The position numbers were made by a program, and so were the translations under genes. A DNA stretch of 64,000 nucleotides from a bacterium (lineage in GTDB: Bacteria; Zhuqueibacterota; Zhuqueibacteria; Residuimicrobiales; Krinioviventaceae), in contig JAKQIY010000044.1 of NCBI GenBank assembly GCA_029561455.1, forward strand, positions 1 to 64,000, given 5' to 3'. The notes below the pieces were generated by a model. It was given only the letters and a program-made list of their open reading frames with translations, did no database searches and was not told the DNA's origin. Within the stretch, counting starts at the first letter, position 1. Every line of letters begins with the position of its first letter. Positions 27,761 through 35,339 of this stretch are shown piece after piece.

Positions 27761-29379
27761 AACAGATCCTTTACCCATTCTTTAATGAGCAGCGCCGGGG
27801 GGATTTTTGCTTCGGACCTGATCTTGTAAATTGCCGTAACAATCGCCGGGGTGCGGCTAACGCCAAACGAGGCAATTTCTTTATTATCGGTAATTTCCAC
27901 GACCGGCACGTCTGCGCCCAGTTCCCGGATAGCTTTATCAACTTCAGGCCGGAGTTTTAGTATTTCTTCACTGGTGCGACCCAGGATAAACACCGAACCC
28001 TTGCGTATCCTGATCTTGTGATATAATTTTTCATTGATCCGGTTTTGAATGGCCTGGATCAATTCCTGCTTGCCGGGAATACGGGAGACAAAGGTGATCT
28101 TGCCGTCTATACAGATGGTGGGAATGTTTTTAACCATCAGGGCGGTCATGAACTGGATGGATTCCTGGTGTTTGATCTTGTGTTCGTGCCATTCGACAAT
28201 TGCCTCGAAATGCGGGGCAACCTGTTTGACCGCTTCCACCATGTACTGGCAGGGGGCGCAGGATTCGGAATCCAGGGTAATAATATCTATGATTACTTTA
28301 TCCGCCACGCCATAGTCGCTCATATCGGGCACTGCTTCGGCGGAGGGTTGTTTTTCCAGGGTTATAATAACCTGCTGTTGATAAGGATTGTGCAGCAGGT
28401 TGGTTACCGCTTTTAGATTGGCGGGCGGCGTAGCGTAGGGCAGGTCGCAGCCGGGCGCCAGGATAAAGCCGGTATTGCCGGCAATTTGCAGGCATTCCAT
28501 GGCGTTACGCTGCGCATCGGTCTCGTCGCCCAGCAACAGGGTAATGGTAAGCTGCAGATTGCCGCCAAAGCTGATGCCCTGGCGGGCGCAAATATCGCGG
28601 ACATAATCGAGTGGTATATTTTCATCAATGGAGACATTGTCCGGTTTGCATTCGGCCATAGCCTGAATGATATGCCGGGCGTGGCCGCAGACGAAGAATG
28701 ATCCCAGCCTTTTCAATTTTTTAATGTGGCGGAATATCTCCGCAGCCGGCCCGGCAACAAACTGGCGGAACTGTTCTTCGCTGATCTGGCTGGTGAGGGG
28801 ATCGACCACGGCGATCACATCGCAGCCGGCGTCGCTATAGTATTTGGTTATTGCCATACATACATCGCGGCAAAAGTCGATCAGGCGCTGCACGGCTTCC
28901 GGATCTTCGTACATGTGCATAAACAGATCAGTGCCGGCCAGGTGCATAGCCAGGGTAAAGGGTCCGGTGACGGCGCCGTACAGGGCAATGTCCGGGAACT
29001 CGGCACGGATGGTTTGAGCGGCGCCGAGCATAATCGGCAGGCGACCTTCAGATGGTAGAGGAATATGCAGATCCTGTAAGGATTTACCTTCCGCCAGGGG
29101 ATGGCTGGCGACCGCCGGGGGATTCTCATCGGCCCACACCAAGTTGCAGCCGAGAATTTCGGCCTCGATTTGCAGATCAAAGGCGACCGGAATGCCGTCC
29201 GGCCGGTAGCTGCGAATGGCGGCACGGATACCGTTTTCTATATGCTGCCGGTTGGTGAGATAGTCACGGGCGCTAACGTTGATGAGGGCGCCGCCGTGGC
29301 AGCCGACAAAAGGCACCCAAGGAACCCGTTCCACCGGGCGACGCTGCATGGCTGCTGTAACTAGTTGTTTACCGGTCAT
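27757..29379 (-). CDS. UROD-family methyltransferase fused to two thioredoxin-like domains
   Basis: A 540-residue fusion. Residues about 1-340 are a UROD-fold methyltransferase. Its middle motif is SFFVCGHARHI, with Cys but with the preceding His replaced by Phe and a His two residues later. The late Cys is kept (LAPGCDLPYATP). Residues about 362-440 form a thioredoxin-like domain with a CAPC redox pair (C374, C377) and a cis-proline site NIPTICIDGK. About 450-540 form a second thioredoxin-like unit with SRTPAIV but no CxxC. It is the first gene of the operon, with AGGAG eight bases before ATG. The redox domain may recycle a thiol acceptor or keep zinc cysteines reduced. Confidence 0.85.
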   Translation of the reverse strand: MTGKQLVTAAMQRRPVERVPWVPFVGCHGGALINVSARDYLTNRQHIENGIRAAIRSYRPDGIPVAFDLQIEAEILGCNLVWADENPPAVASHPLAEGKSLQDLHIPLPSEGRLPIMLGAAQTIRAEFPDIALYGAVTGPFTLAMHLAGTDLFMHMYEDPEAVQRLIDFCRDVCMAITKYYSDAGCDVIAVVDPLTSQISEEQFRQFVAGPAAEIFRHIKKLKRLGSFFVCGHARHIIQAMAECKPDNVSIDENIPLDYVRDICARQGISFGGNLQLTITLLLGDETDAQRNAMECLQIAGNTGFILAPGCDLPYATPPANLKAVTNLLHNPYQQQVIITLEKQPSAEAVPDMSDYGVADKVIIDIITLDSESCAPCQYMVEAVKQVAPHFEAIVEWHEHKIKHQESIQFMTALMVKNIPTICIDGKITFVSRIPGKQELIQAIQNRINEKLYHKIRIRKGSVFILGRTSEEILKLRPEVDKAIRELGADVPVVEITDNKEIASFGVSRTPAIVTAIYKIRSEAKIPPALLIKEWVKDLL

Positions 29380-29472
29380 ATAAGAACTCCTGATAATTTA
29401 TAATTTATTTGAAACAGAGTTTCAGGGCCAATTTCCTATCCAAACTGGAGTTTGAACGGGAGAGAAGGGAAT

Positions 29473-29570
29473 GTGTAGCACACCTTTCTGCAAATTCCAT
29501 AAAAACAAAGTGATATTCCAATGTATAGATTGAAAACTTATAGCGAACAATTTTCGTAGGTGTACTACAC
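29473..29570. promoter_or_regulatory. Pair of palindromic candidate operators upstream of the corrinoid operon
   Basis: Two copies of the pseudo-palindrome GTGTRSYACAC occur at 29473-29483 and 29560-29570. Each sits within a longer inverted copy (arms 29464-29485 and 29558-29580, about 20 of 22 bases matching). They lie between the regulator gene and the first methyltransferase gene. The form GTGT-N3-ACAC suits a dimeric GntR-type regulator, and the 87-base spacing could allow looping. The other 29380-29673 sequence has no gene. Confidence 0.45.
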
Positions 29571-29610
29571 ATTCCCGTTCTATACCTTTTGATACAGCCT
29601 TGTTATTGTG

Positions 29611-29635
29611 CGCCCTGGGGAACATCCCCAGGGCG
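29611..29635. terminator. Strong GC-rich hairpin after the regulator gene
   Basis: An 11-base perfect stem (cgccctgggga/tccccagggcg) with a three-base loop lies just beyond the stop of the leftward regulator gene. There is no T-run on either side, so termination is only a guess; it may be another repeat-type palindrome like the one at 2968-2988. Confidence 0.3.
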
Positions 29636-29673
29636 AGCTTGACGCTATGCCCTTATACATTGCATAATCATCA

Positions 29674-30714
29674 TTACGTCTCCCTGATTACCAGGTCCGG
29701 TTGAATGACATACTGGCAATAGCGGGTATCGCGGCCCTGCAAATGCTGGTCGATAATATCGGCGGTGCGGGCGGCCATGTCCCGGCAATGGCAGTCGATG
29801 GATGTGATGCCCGGCGTGAAATATTGCGCCAGTTCGGTATTGCCATAGCTGATGATGGAAATATCGTCCGGAATAAGGAAATTCCATTGCTGCAAGCGGC
29901 CAATGACGCGGATCGCGTCGGCGTCGTCGCTGCACAGGATGCCGGTAATATGGCGCTGTAATAAAAACTCGCGGCTCAGGGTTTGCAGGTTGTCCAGCAC
30001 CATGGCCTGGCGTTCGGGCGTCTCCTGGCCGACAAAACTTTTAAAAGTCTCTTCCATCAGTTCCTGCACCATATTGCGCCCCGCCCACAGGCTGTTTTTT
30101 ATAAATACCAGGTTGCCGGGATTTTTACCAGTCAGGTAGTGAACGGCGCGTTTGACGCCGAGATCGTAGCTTTGAATGGTATAGGTAAAATACGAGCCGG
30201 TCATAGTGTGGTCGAGCAGGGTGACGACCGTGCCGCCGGAGACCAGGTTGCGGTAGAACCCCGCGGTGCGGGTTTCGTCAAAAGTGGGAATGACAATGAC
30301 GGCCTCATAGCGCTGCCGGATCATGGAACCGACCAGGCGGATCTCCTCGCGCCAGTTATTATAATCGATATAATGTTCCAGTTTTTTATCGGCCAGCGAG
30401 GCGAATTCGTGCAGGTACCCCAGCAGGCTGTCGATTTGCGCGGAAAAGAACGGCACGACCACACCCCACAGTTGCTGGCGGGGGCCGAGGTCGGCGACAA
30501 ACGATCCCTTGCCGGCTTTTTTAACAATGAGTTTTTCCGCAGCCAGCTTTTGCAGCACCAGCTTGGCGGTTTCGCGGGATACGTTAAAGCGATCCATCAT
30601 GAGAGTAATGGAATCGATACGCGCGCCGGGCGGTGATTGCTGGGTGAGGATAGCCTGGCGGTAATATTCAACCAATTGCCGGTAAAGAGGAATGTGTTGC
30701 GGTTCGTTTTCCAT
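29674..30714 (-). CDS. GntR-type regulator with LacI-like sensor domain
   Basis: A 346-residue transcription factor of the AraR-type hybrid family. Residues about 1-75 are a GntR winged helix (HIPLYRQLVEYYRQAILT, then RFNVSRETAKLVLQKLAAEKLI, KKAGKGSFVA). The rest is a periplasmic-binding-protein fold ending DDISIISYGNTELAQYFTPGITSID, typical of LacI-family sensors. Such sensors usually bind sugars. The start at 30714 begins exactly at the GntR domain; a longer frame from 30768 would add a hydrophobic, unlikely extension. It is encoded just upstream of, and in the same direction as, the corrinoid operon, so it is the likely regulator of it, and a sugar-like ligand would hint at methylated sugars as substrate. 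Confidence 0.88.
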   Translation of the reverse strand: MENEPQHIPLYRQLVEYYRQAILTQQSPPGARIDSITLMMDRFNVSRETAKLVLQKLAAEKLIVKKAGKGSFVADLGPRQQLWGVVVPFFSAQIDSLLGYLHEFASLADKKLEHYIDYNNWREEIRLVGSMIRQRYEAVIVIPTFDETRTAGFYRNLVSGGTVVTLLDHTMTGSYFTYTIQSYDLGVKRAVHYLTGKNPGNLVFIKNSLWAGRNMVQELMEETFKSFVGQETPERQAMVLDNLQTLSREFLLQRHITGILCSDDADAIRVIGRLQQWNFLIPDDISIISYGNTELAQYFTPGITSIDCHCRDMAARTADIIDQHLQGRDTRYCQYVIQPDLVIRET

Positions 30715-30860
30715 AATACACCAATATAATAAAAAATGACGCAGGGAACAAGTAAAAAAATACATCACATCACATCACAGTTGGATTGTCTGAACAATTA
30801 CCGCCTCTACCTGTTCGGCAACGGGGTAATTGTCCTATGGAAATGGCGTGTTGACCAGGT

Positions 30861-31379
30861 TTATTCGAGGCGTACCAGTTTGAGCGAGGTTCTGTACAGG
30901 GCAATGCCGGAATCAACCACACCGTCGCGGGATATAGTATTTAAAATGGATACCCACAGGGAATCTTCCCGGGTATAATAAGAGTATAACGCGCTGCCGC
31001 CGACAAATTCCGGGGTTTTGGCGACCAGCGGCCTGGTGGTAAAAGTGGAATCCGTTTGCTCATAGGTACCGGAGTTGACGATAATGGTGTTGAAATCAGC
31101 AATTTTTTCTTCGTCGGTGGGGCTCCAAATGGTTTGCGAATCCTGGCGGGGTTCGCGGCCGGGCGTCCAGATCATGCTGTAATGCTTTTGTGTAAAGATG
31201 AACAGGCTGGGCTGGAGTTCGTAATAGGCTTCGTCAACATCCGGGCCGACGGTAGCGATTTCCGTAACCTTCCAGGCGCCTAGCAGCGACGGCGCGGCGT
31301 TTTCCTGGATTCGCTGGCAGCCGGTTAGCAGGACAAAACAAATGATTAACAACGACAAAACAGTATAATATGTTTTCAT
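30861..31379 (-). CDS. Small lipoprotein, lipocalin-like
   Basis: A 172-residue protein with a lipoprotein signal peptide ending in LLTGC, followed by a beta-rich domain (LLGAWKVTEIATVGPD, HYSMIWTPGREP, SGTYEQTDSTFTTR, YYTREDSLWVSILN). This matches lipocalin-like or DUF-type envelope lipoproteins common in FCB bacteria, which bind small hydrophobic ligands in known cases. No operon partner is evident; the regulator gene downstream starts about 146 bases away. Function unknown. Confidence 0.65.
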   Translation of the reverse strand: MKTYYTVLSLLIICFVLLTGCQRIQENAAPSLLGAWKVTEIATVGPDVDEAYYELQPSLFIFTQKHYSMIWTPGREPRQDSQTIWSPTDEEKIADFNTIIVNSGTYEQTDSTFTTRPLVAKTPEFVGGSALYSYYTREDSLWVSILNTISRDGVVDSGIALYRTSLKLVRLE

Positions 31380-31489
31380 TGCGAGTTCCTTTTAAGGTTA
31401 AGGTTGGTTGGCAGGTATCAGCTATCATCCTTCAGCTAATAAATTAAAGTATTGAAAATGGGGGATAATAGCAAGGGGTTTTGTTGAAT

Positions 31490-31543
31490 AGTTATCAGTT
31501 GGCAGCTAACAGTTATAAGTTATCAGCTATCGGCGATCAGTTG
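31490..31543. repeat. Degenerate short tandem repeat (ATCAGTT/CAGCTA type)
   Basis: A run of imperfect units such as gttatcagtt, ggcagctaac, agttataagt and tatcagctat. Similar units occur at 31415-31440 and at 42775-42820, so this is a dispersed simple-repeat family of the genome. Units are too variable and spacers absent, so it is not a CRISPR. Confidence 0.5.
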
Positions 31544-31613
31544 TTTGTGAGGCCAGAGTTGTGGAAAGGGGCAATGAGGAGAGGCAGAAAAAACCGGATT
31601 TAATTTTTATCTT

Positions 31614-31730
31614 TCCCTTGTGACCTTTGTGTTAAAGCTTTAATATAATTTTCTTTACCGGTATATTGTAAACAGTAAAAGAAAATAATTAAAACAAAGA
31701 ACGCAAAGGAATCACAAAGGACACAAGGGA
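31614..31730. repeat. MITE-like fold-back element
   Basis: A 117-base imperfect palindrome. The 18-base ends (31614-31631 and 31713-31730) are inverted copies with one mismatch (tcccttgtgNcctttgtg). The inner arms also pair (ataattttctttac with gtaaaagaaaataat), apart from an extra stretch in one arm. Its right end touches the truncated propeller-gene copy at 31731. No coding capacity. Confidence 0.55.
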
Positions 31731-31783
31731 AAAAGCAGGCAGGTGATCATTATAATAATTTTCTTTATCGACACTCCTTTTTT
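31731..31783 (-). pseudogene. 5' remnant of a third beta-propeller paralogue
   Basis: This stretch is almost identical to the start region of the gene at 31811-33088 (33051-33103): ribosome binding site AAAGGAG, the start region and the first fifteen or so codons (KKIIIMITCLLF). The ATG is changed to ATA (at about 31766-31768) and coding similarity stops at 31731, where the fold-back element begins. It is the leftover of a third tandem copy. Confidence 0.7.
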
Positions 31784-31810
31784 TAATGAGGCAAAGCCCC
31801 TTAAAAATTT

Positions 31811-33088
31811 TCATTTTATCCTGTCCACAACCCGCATTTTAACCAGCCATAAATAACCTTCATTATCAATATCAAAGAAATACAGGTAACCATTTTTGTA
31901 CTTGAAATTTCCAACTTTTACATGTGTTTTTATTGGAATGCGCATCAGATACTCGCCATAAGAATCAAAAATATCAAAAGCGTAAAAATAGGTACTTTTT
32001 TCATCTGTATTTTTTTTTATACCTTTGAATGATTCATTGCTTAAAACCCATAATCGCTCTTTATCATCATTAAAAAGACCACGAATGCTTGAAGAATTAA
32101 TTATAATTGGATTGTTTTTAAGCACTTTATATTTTACTTTATCTTTTGTATAAAGCTTCTCATGTCTTTGGGCATACTTCTCATCTAGTTTGTATTGTTG
32201 AACACTCTTTACGGGGGGGGTAAAATCACGACTAATAACTTTGAGCAATGCACCCGAATTGTTATAGAAAAAAACTTGATAATCATAAGGATAAGGAATT
32301 ACTGCAATGGTATTATTTTTGTTTTCACACCAGGAAATTTCAGTATGCATACGATCATCTTGTTTTCGCATTTTGTCTGCATTAAGATCCGCATCTTTTT
32401 TAGAATGGACATAAACTTGCCGGGAGACCTTGTTTTGTAAATCATACCAAAATAATGCTTGAAAACTTTCCTTATTCATATAGTCATAATATTGAGCTTC
32501 AAGCCAAAGATTCCCATCAACACATCGTGCATTATGAACCATCCTGGATTCCATTAAAATTTTTCCTTTGTCTTCATTAGTATTGGCAGTATTGACATTT
32601 AATGGAGTTTCGGCACCCAGTAAAATATCTTCATTGTCGATAAAAGTCCCATCGTAAGTAAAATAATTAAAGCGATTATAAGGTCTGACAATCCTGCTGT
32701 CAATTATCATTAATTTATCATTTGATAAACTTACAATTGACTCATTAAAGTCAAATTCACCCGGGCCATTGCCTTGTGAACCAAACTTTTCTTCCATTTT
32801 CCTGTTTGGGCTAAAAATTTTCACATCATGTTCAAGCATATCTGTAACCAGTATGCGGCCGACATCATCCACATCAATACATGTCGGGTTATTAAAAATA
32901 AAGCCGGGGTCTTCGCCGCCGATGCGCCATTCTTCTTTTAATTCTATGGTCGGCTGGCTAAATTTGGGGGTTTTGGTATTGTGTATGTAGGTTATACCGT
33001 CTACTACTTTTACAGTAGCAGCAAATACATTATTCATTAGCCCGGTTATAAAAAGCAGGCAGGTGATCATTATAATAATTTTTTTCAT
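31811..33088 (-). CDS. Secreted 6-bladed beta-propeller protein (copy 2)
   Basis: A 425-residue exported protein. ATG at 33088 has AAAGGAG five bases upstream; a GTG two codons earlier is too close to that site. A signal peptide (MKKIIIMITCLLFITGLMNN, cleavage after VFA) precedes a propeller of NHL/6-bladed type: EDPGFIFNNPTCIDVDDVGRILVTDM is the hallmark first blade, followed by HDVKIFSPNRKMEEKFGSQG and GPGEFDF. Such proteins are common in FCB genomes with unknown ligands. The C terminus has no sorting domain. Its paralogue lies 42 bases upstream on the same strand, with high similarity in both protein and DNA. Confidence 0.85.
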   Translation of the reverse strand: MKKIIIMITCLLFITGLMNNVFAATVKVVDGITYIHNTKTPKFSQPTIELKEEWRIGGEDPGFIFNNPTCIDVDDVGRILVTDMLEHDVKIFSPNRKMEEKFGSQGNGPGEFDFNESIVSLSNDKLMIIDSRIVRPYNRFNYFTYDGTFIDNEDILLGAETPLNVNTANTNEDKGKILMESRMVHNARCVDGNLWLEAQYYDYMNKESFQALFWYDLQNKVSRQVYVHSKKDADLNADKMRKQDDRMHTEISWCENKNNTIAVIPYPYDYQVFFYNNSGALLKVISRDFTPPVKSVQQYKLDEKYAQRHEKLYTKDKVKYKVLKNNPIIINSSSIRGLFNDDKERLWVLSNESFKGIKKNTDEKSTYFYAFDIFDSYGEYLMRIPIKTHVKVGNFKYKNGYLYFFDIDNEGYLWLVKMRVVDRIK

Positions 33089-33130
33089 CGACACTCCTTT
33101 TTTTAATGAGGCAAAGCCCCTTAAAAATTT

Positions 33131-34405
33131 TCATTTTATCCTGTCCACAACCCGTATTTTAACCAACCATTTAAATCCTGCATCATCAATATCAAAGAAA
33201 TAAAGGAAACCATTTTTGTACTTGAAATTATCTGCTCTTATATGTGTTTTTATTGGCATACGCATCAGGTACTCGCCATGAGAATCAAAAATATCAAAAG
33301 CTGAAAAAAAGTCAATATTTTCATTTACATTTTTTCTTTTTCCTGTGAACGATTCATTGGTTAACACCCATAACCGCTCTTCATTATCATAAAAAAGACC
33401 GCGAGTATTATCATAATCATTCTTTATGATTGAATTGTTTTTAAGCACGTTAAAGTTTATTTTTTTTTTATTTTTATAAAGCTCTATCGTGGCTTGGGCA
33501 TTATGTAGGTCTCTTCCGTATTGATTTTTACTTTTCAAAGGGAGAGTAAAATCACGACTAAGAACATTAAGTAAAGAACCCGAATTATTATAAATGTAAA
33601 CCCGATAATCATAGAGGTCCGGAATAACTGTAATGGTATTGTTTTTATTTTCACACCATACAATTTCTGTTTGCATACGATCATCTATTTTTTGCATCAT
33701 ATCCTCGTTAAGATATGGATTTTTCTGGGAAAAGACATAAACTTGCCGGGAGGCTTTGTTTTGCAAGTCATACAAAAAAATTGCCCGACATCTTTCTTTA
33801 TCAGTATAGTTAGTATAATGAACCCGAAGCCAAAGATTTCCATCAACTAACCGTGCATCATAAACCATCCTGGTTTCCGCTGAAGTTATTTTATAGTCTT
33901 CATATTTATCTTTTCCTTTTACAGGAGACCATGTACCCAGTAAAATATCTTCATTCCTAAAAAAAGTTCCATCGTAAGCAAAATAGTTAAAGCGATTATA
34001 AGGTTGTGCAATTCCACTATCAATTACCAACAATTTTTCTTTTGCTAAACTAACAATTGGAAAATTAAACATAAATTCACCCGGTCCATTGCCTTTCCTA
34101 CCAAACTTTTTTTCGAATTTCCCGGTCGGGCTAAATATTTTTATATCTTTTTCAAGTATATCTACAACTAGTATACGGCCGTCCTCATCTACATCAATAC
34201 ATGATGGACTATTAAAAATAAAACCGGGGTCTTCGCCGCCGATGCGCCATTCTTCTTTTAATTCTATAGTCGGTTCGCTAAATTTGGGTGTTTCGGTATT
34301 GTGTATGTAGGTTACGCCATCGACTGTCTTTACGGTAGCAGCAAATACATTATTCATTAGCCCGGTTATAAAAAGCAGGCAGGTGATCAGTAATAAGCGC
34401 TTCAT
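33131..34405 (-). CDS. Secreted 6-bladed beta-propeller protein (copy 1)
   Basis: A 424-residue paralogue of the next gene. It shares the signal peptide core (CLLFITGLMNNVFAATVK), the first blade EDPGFIFNSPSCIDVDEDGRIL, FGRKGNGPGEFMF, and the C-terminal YLMRMPIKTHIRADNFKYKNGFLYFFDID. Divergence is concentrated in the middle blades. AGGAA precedes the ATG at 34405. It is the first of what were three tandem copies. Probable envelope or surface protein; ligand unknown. Confidence 0.85.
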   Translation of the reverse strand: MKRLLLITCLLFITGLMNNVFAATVKTVDGVTYIHNTETPKFSEPTIELKEEWRIGGEDPGFIFNSPSCIDVDEDGRILVVDILEKDIKIFSPTGKFEKKFGRKGNGPGEFMFNFPIVSLAKEKLLVIDSGIAQPYNRFNYFAYDGTFFRNEDILLGTWSPVKGKDKYEDYKITSAETRMVYDARLVDGNLWLRVHYTNYTDKERCRAIFLYDLQNKASRQVYVFSQKNPYLNEDMMQKIDDRMQTEIVWCENKNNTITVIPDLYDYRVYIYNNSGSLLNVLSRDFTLPLKSKNQYGRDLHNAQATIELYKNKKKINFNVLKNNSIIKNDYDNTRGLFYDNEERLWVLTNESFTGKRKNVNENIDFFSAFDIFDSHGEYLMRMPIKTHIRADNFKYKNGFLYFFDIDDAGFKWLVKIRVVDRIK

Positions 34406-35339
34406 TAAAATTCCTTTCTATGTACCGGTCTTAGATCAATAAAACTGGAATTATAATAATGAAAATGAAAAACTCATTTTTCAGAGACGAAACAAAAGTC
34501 CCTGGTAGAGAATGATCCCTTTTTTTGTGTTAATGTTCATCCTGAAATCTTGTCATGTCGAGCCAGGCGGGGAATCTTGTTATGATAATATGTCAACATA
34601 GCACAATTCCTCATCGCTTCACTCCTCGGAATGACAACAAAAGGATTTTAAATTAACATTAAATGGTAATTCCGCTTTTAGAGGGCTATATATTACAACC
34701 TCAAATATTATCTTTCCAAACAAGGAACAATTTCTTGCTTTGGAAAAACATTAACGGAACACAAAAAATGAATTGCACAGGTCGGTATCAATTGCCGACT
34801 TAAAAAATATGAAAATGTGTAACCAAAATACCCACCACTACCCACAATTGGTACCTTTAAACTCCAATTTGGTTAAAAATAAATATTCAATTTGCTAAAG
34901 TCAAGAAAAACAATTTAACAAAAAAAATACCGATATATCGTGAACGAGTCCGAAAAAAACTCTTGACATTGTCGTATAAAACTGTAATTTTAATCTATTC
35001 ATGCCCGGTTATTGTGGGTAACAAAAAAGATTTACTTGAATATCTTATATGGAAACCCGGCTTGAATAATTTATGGATAAATTATCGTTCCGTTTGATAT
35101 GCTTTGGGAAATTTGAATATTTGCAGTTTACTGCATTTGGGCGTTTTAGGTTTATAATTTCTAATGTTTTACCTGTTATTTTTGGTTTTTTATTGCGTGA
35201 GCAGTAATGAATTAAAGCAAAGAAAAATGAATTTTTATTTGCCAAATAATTTAATCAAAACCAAGCGCTTCTTTCTTTAAAAGCTCGGTTTAAGATTAAC
35301 TGATTTTCAAAATTCTTTATATACTAGCGGAGCAAAATC
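34406..35339. other. Long AT-rich intergenic region
   Basis: No convincing gene; a 66-codon minus-strand frame at 35045-35245 lacks a ribosome binding site and protein-like composition. It contains a fold-back repeat (34530-34662, listed separately), a TTGACA at 34973-34978 that may be a -35 element with TAATTT sixteen bases later, and the upstream regions of two divergent transcription units: the propeller genes and the efflux operon. Confidence 0.45.
34530..34662. repeat. Second fold-back repeat element
   Basis: A 133-base imperfect palindrome. The outer arms are TTAATGTT (34530-34537) and AACATTAA (34655-34662). The inner arms tgtcatgtcgag (34551-34562) and ctcggaatgaca pair at ten of twelve positions. 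The 'ctcggaatgaca' word is typical of dispersed intergenic repeats in many genomes. No coding capacity. Confidence 0.45.

Noticed and set aside
29380-29673. Cobalamin riboswitch before the corrinoid operon
   Set aside because: I looked for the B12-box pattern in the leader and found none; the only clear features are the palindrome pair and a hairpin.
31415-31543. Possible CRISPR-like array of ATCAGTTATCAGC units
   Set aside because: Units are very short and degenerate with no spacers of fixed length, and no cas gene is present.
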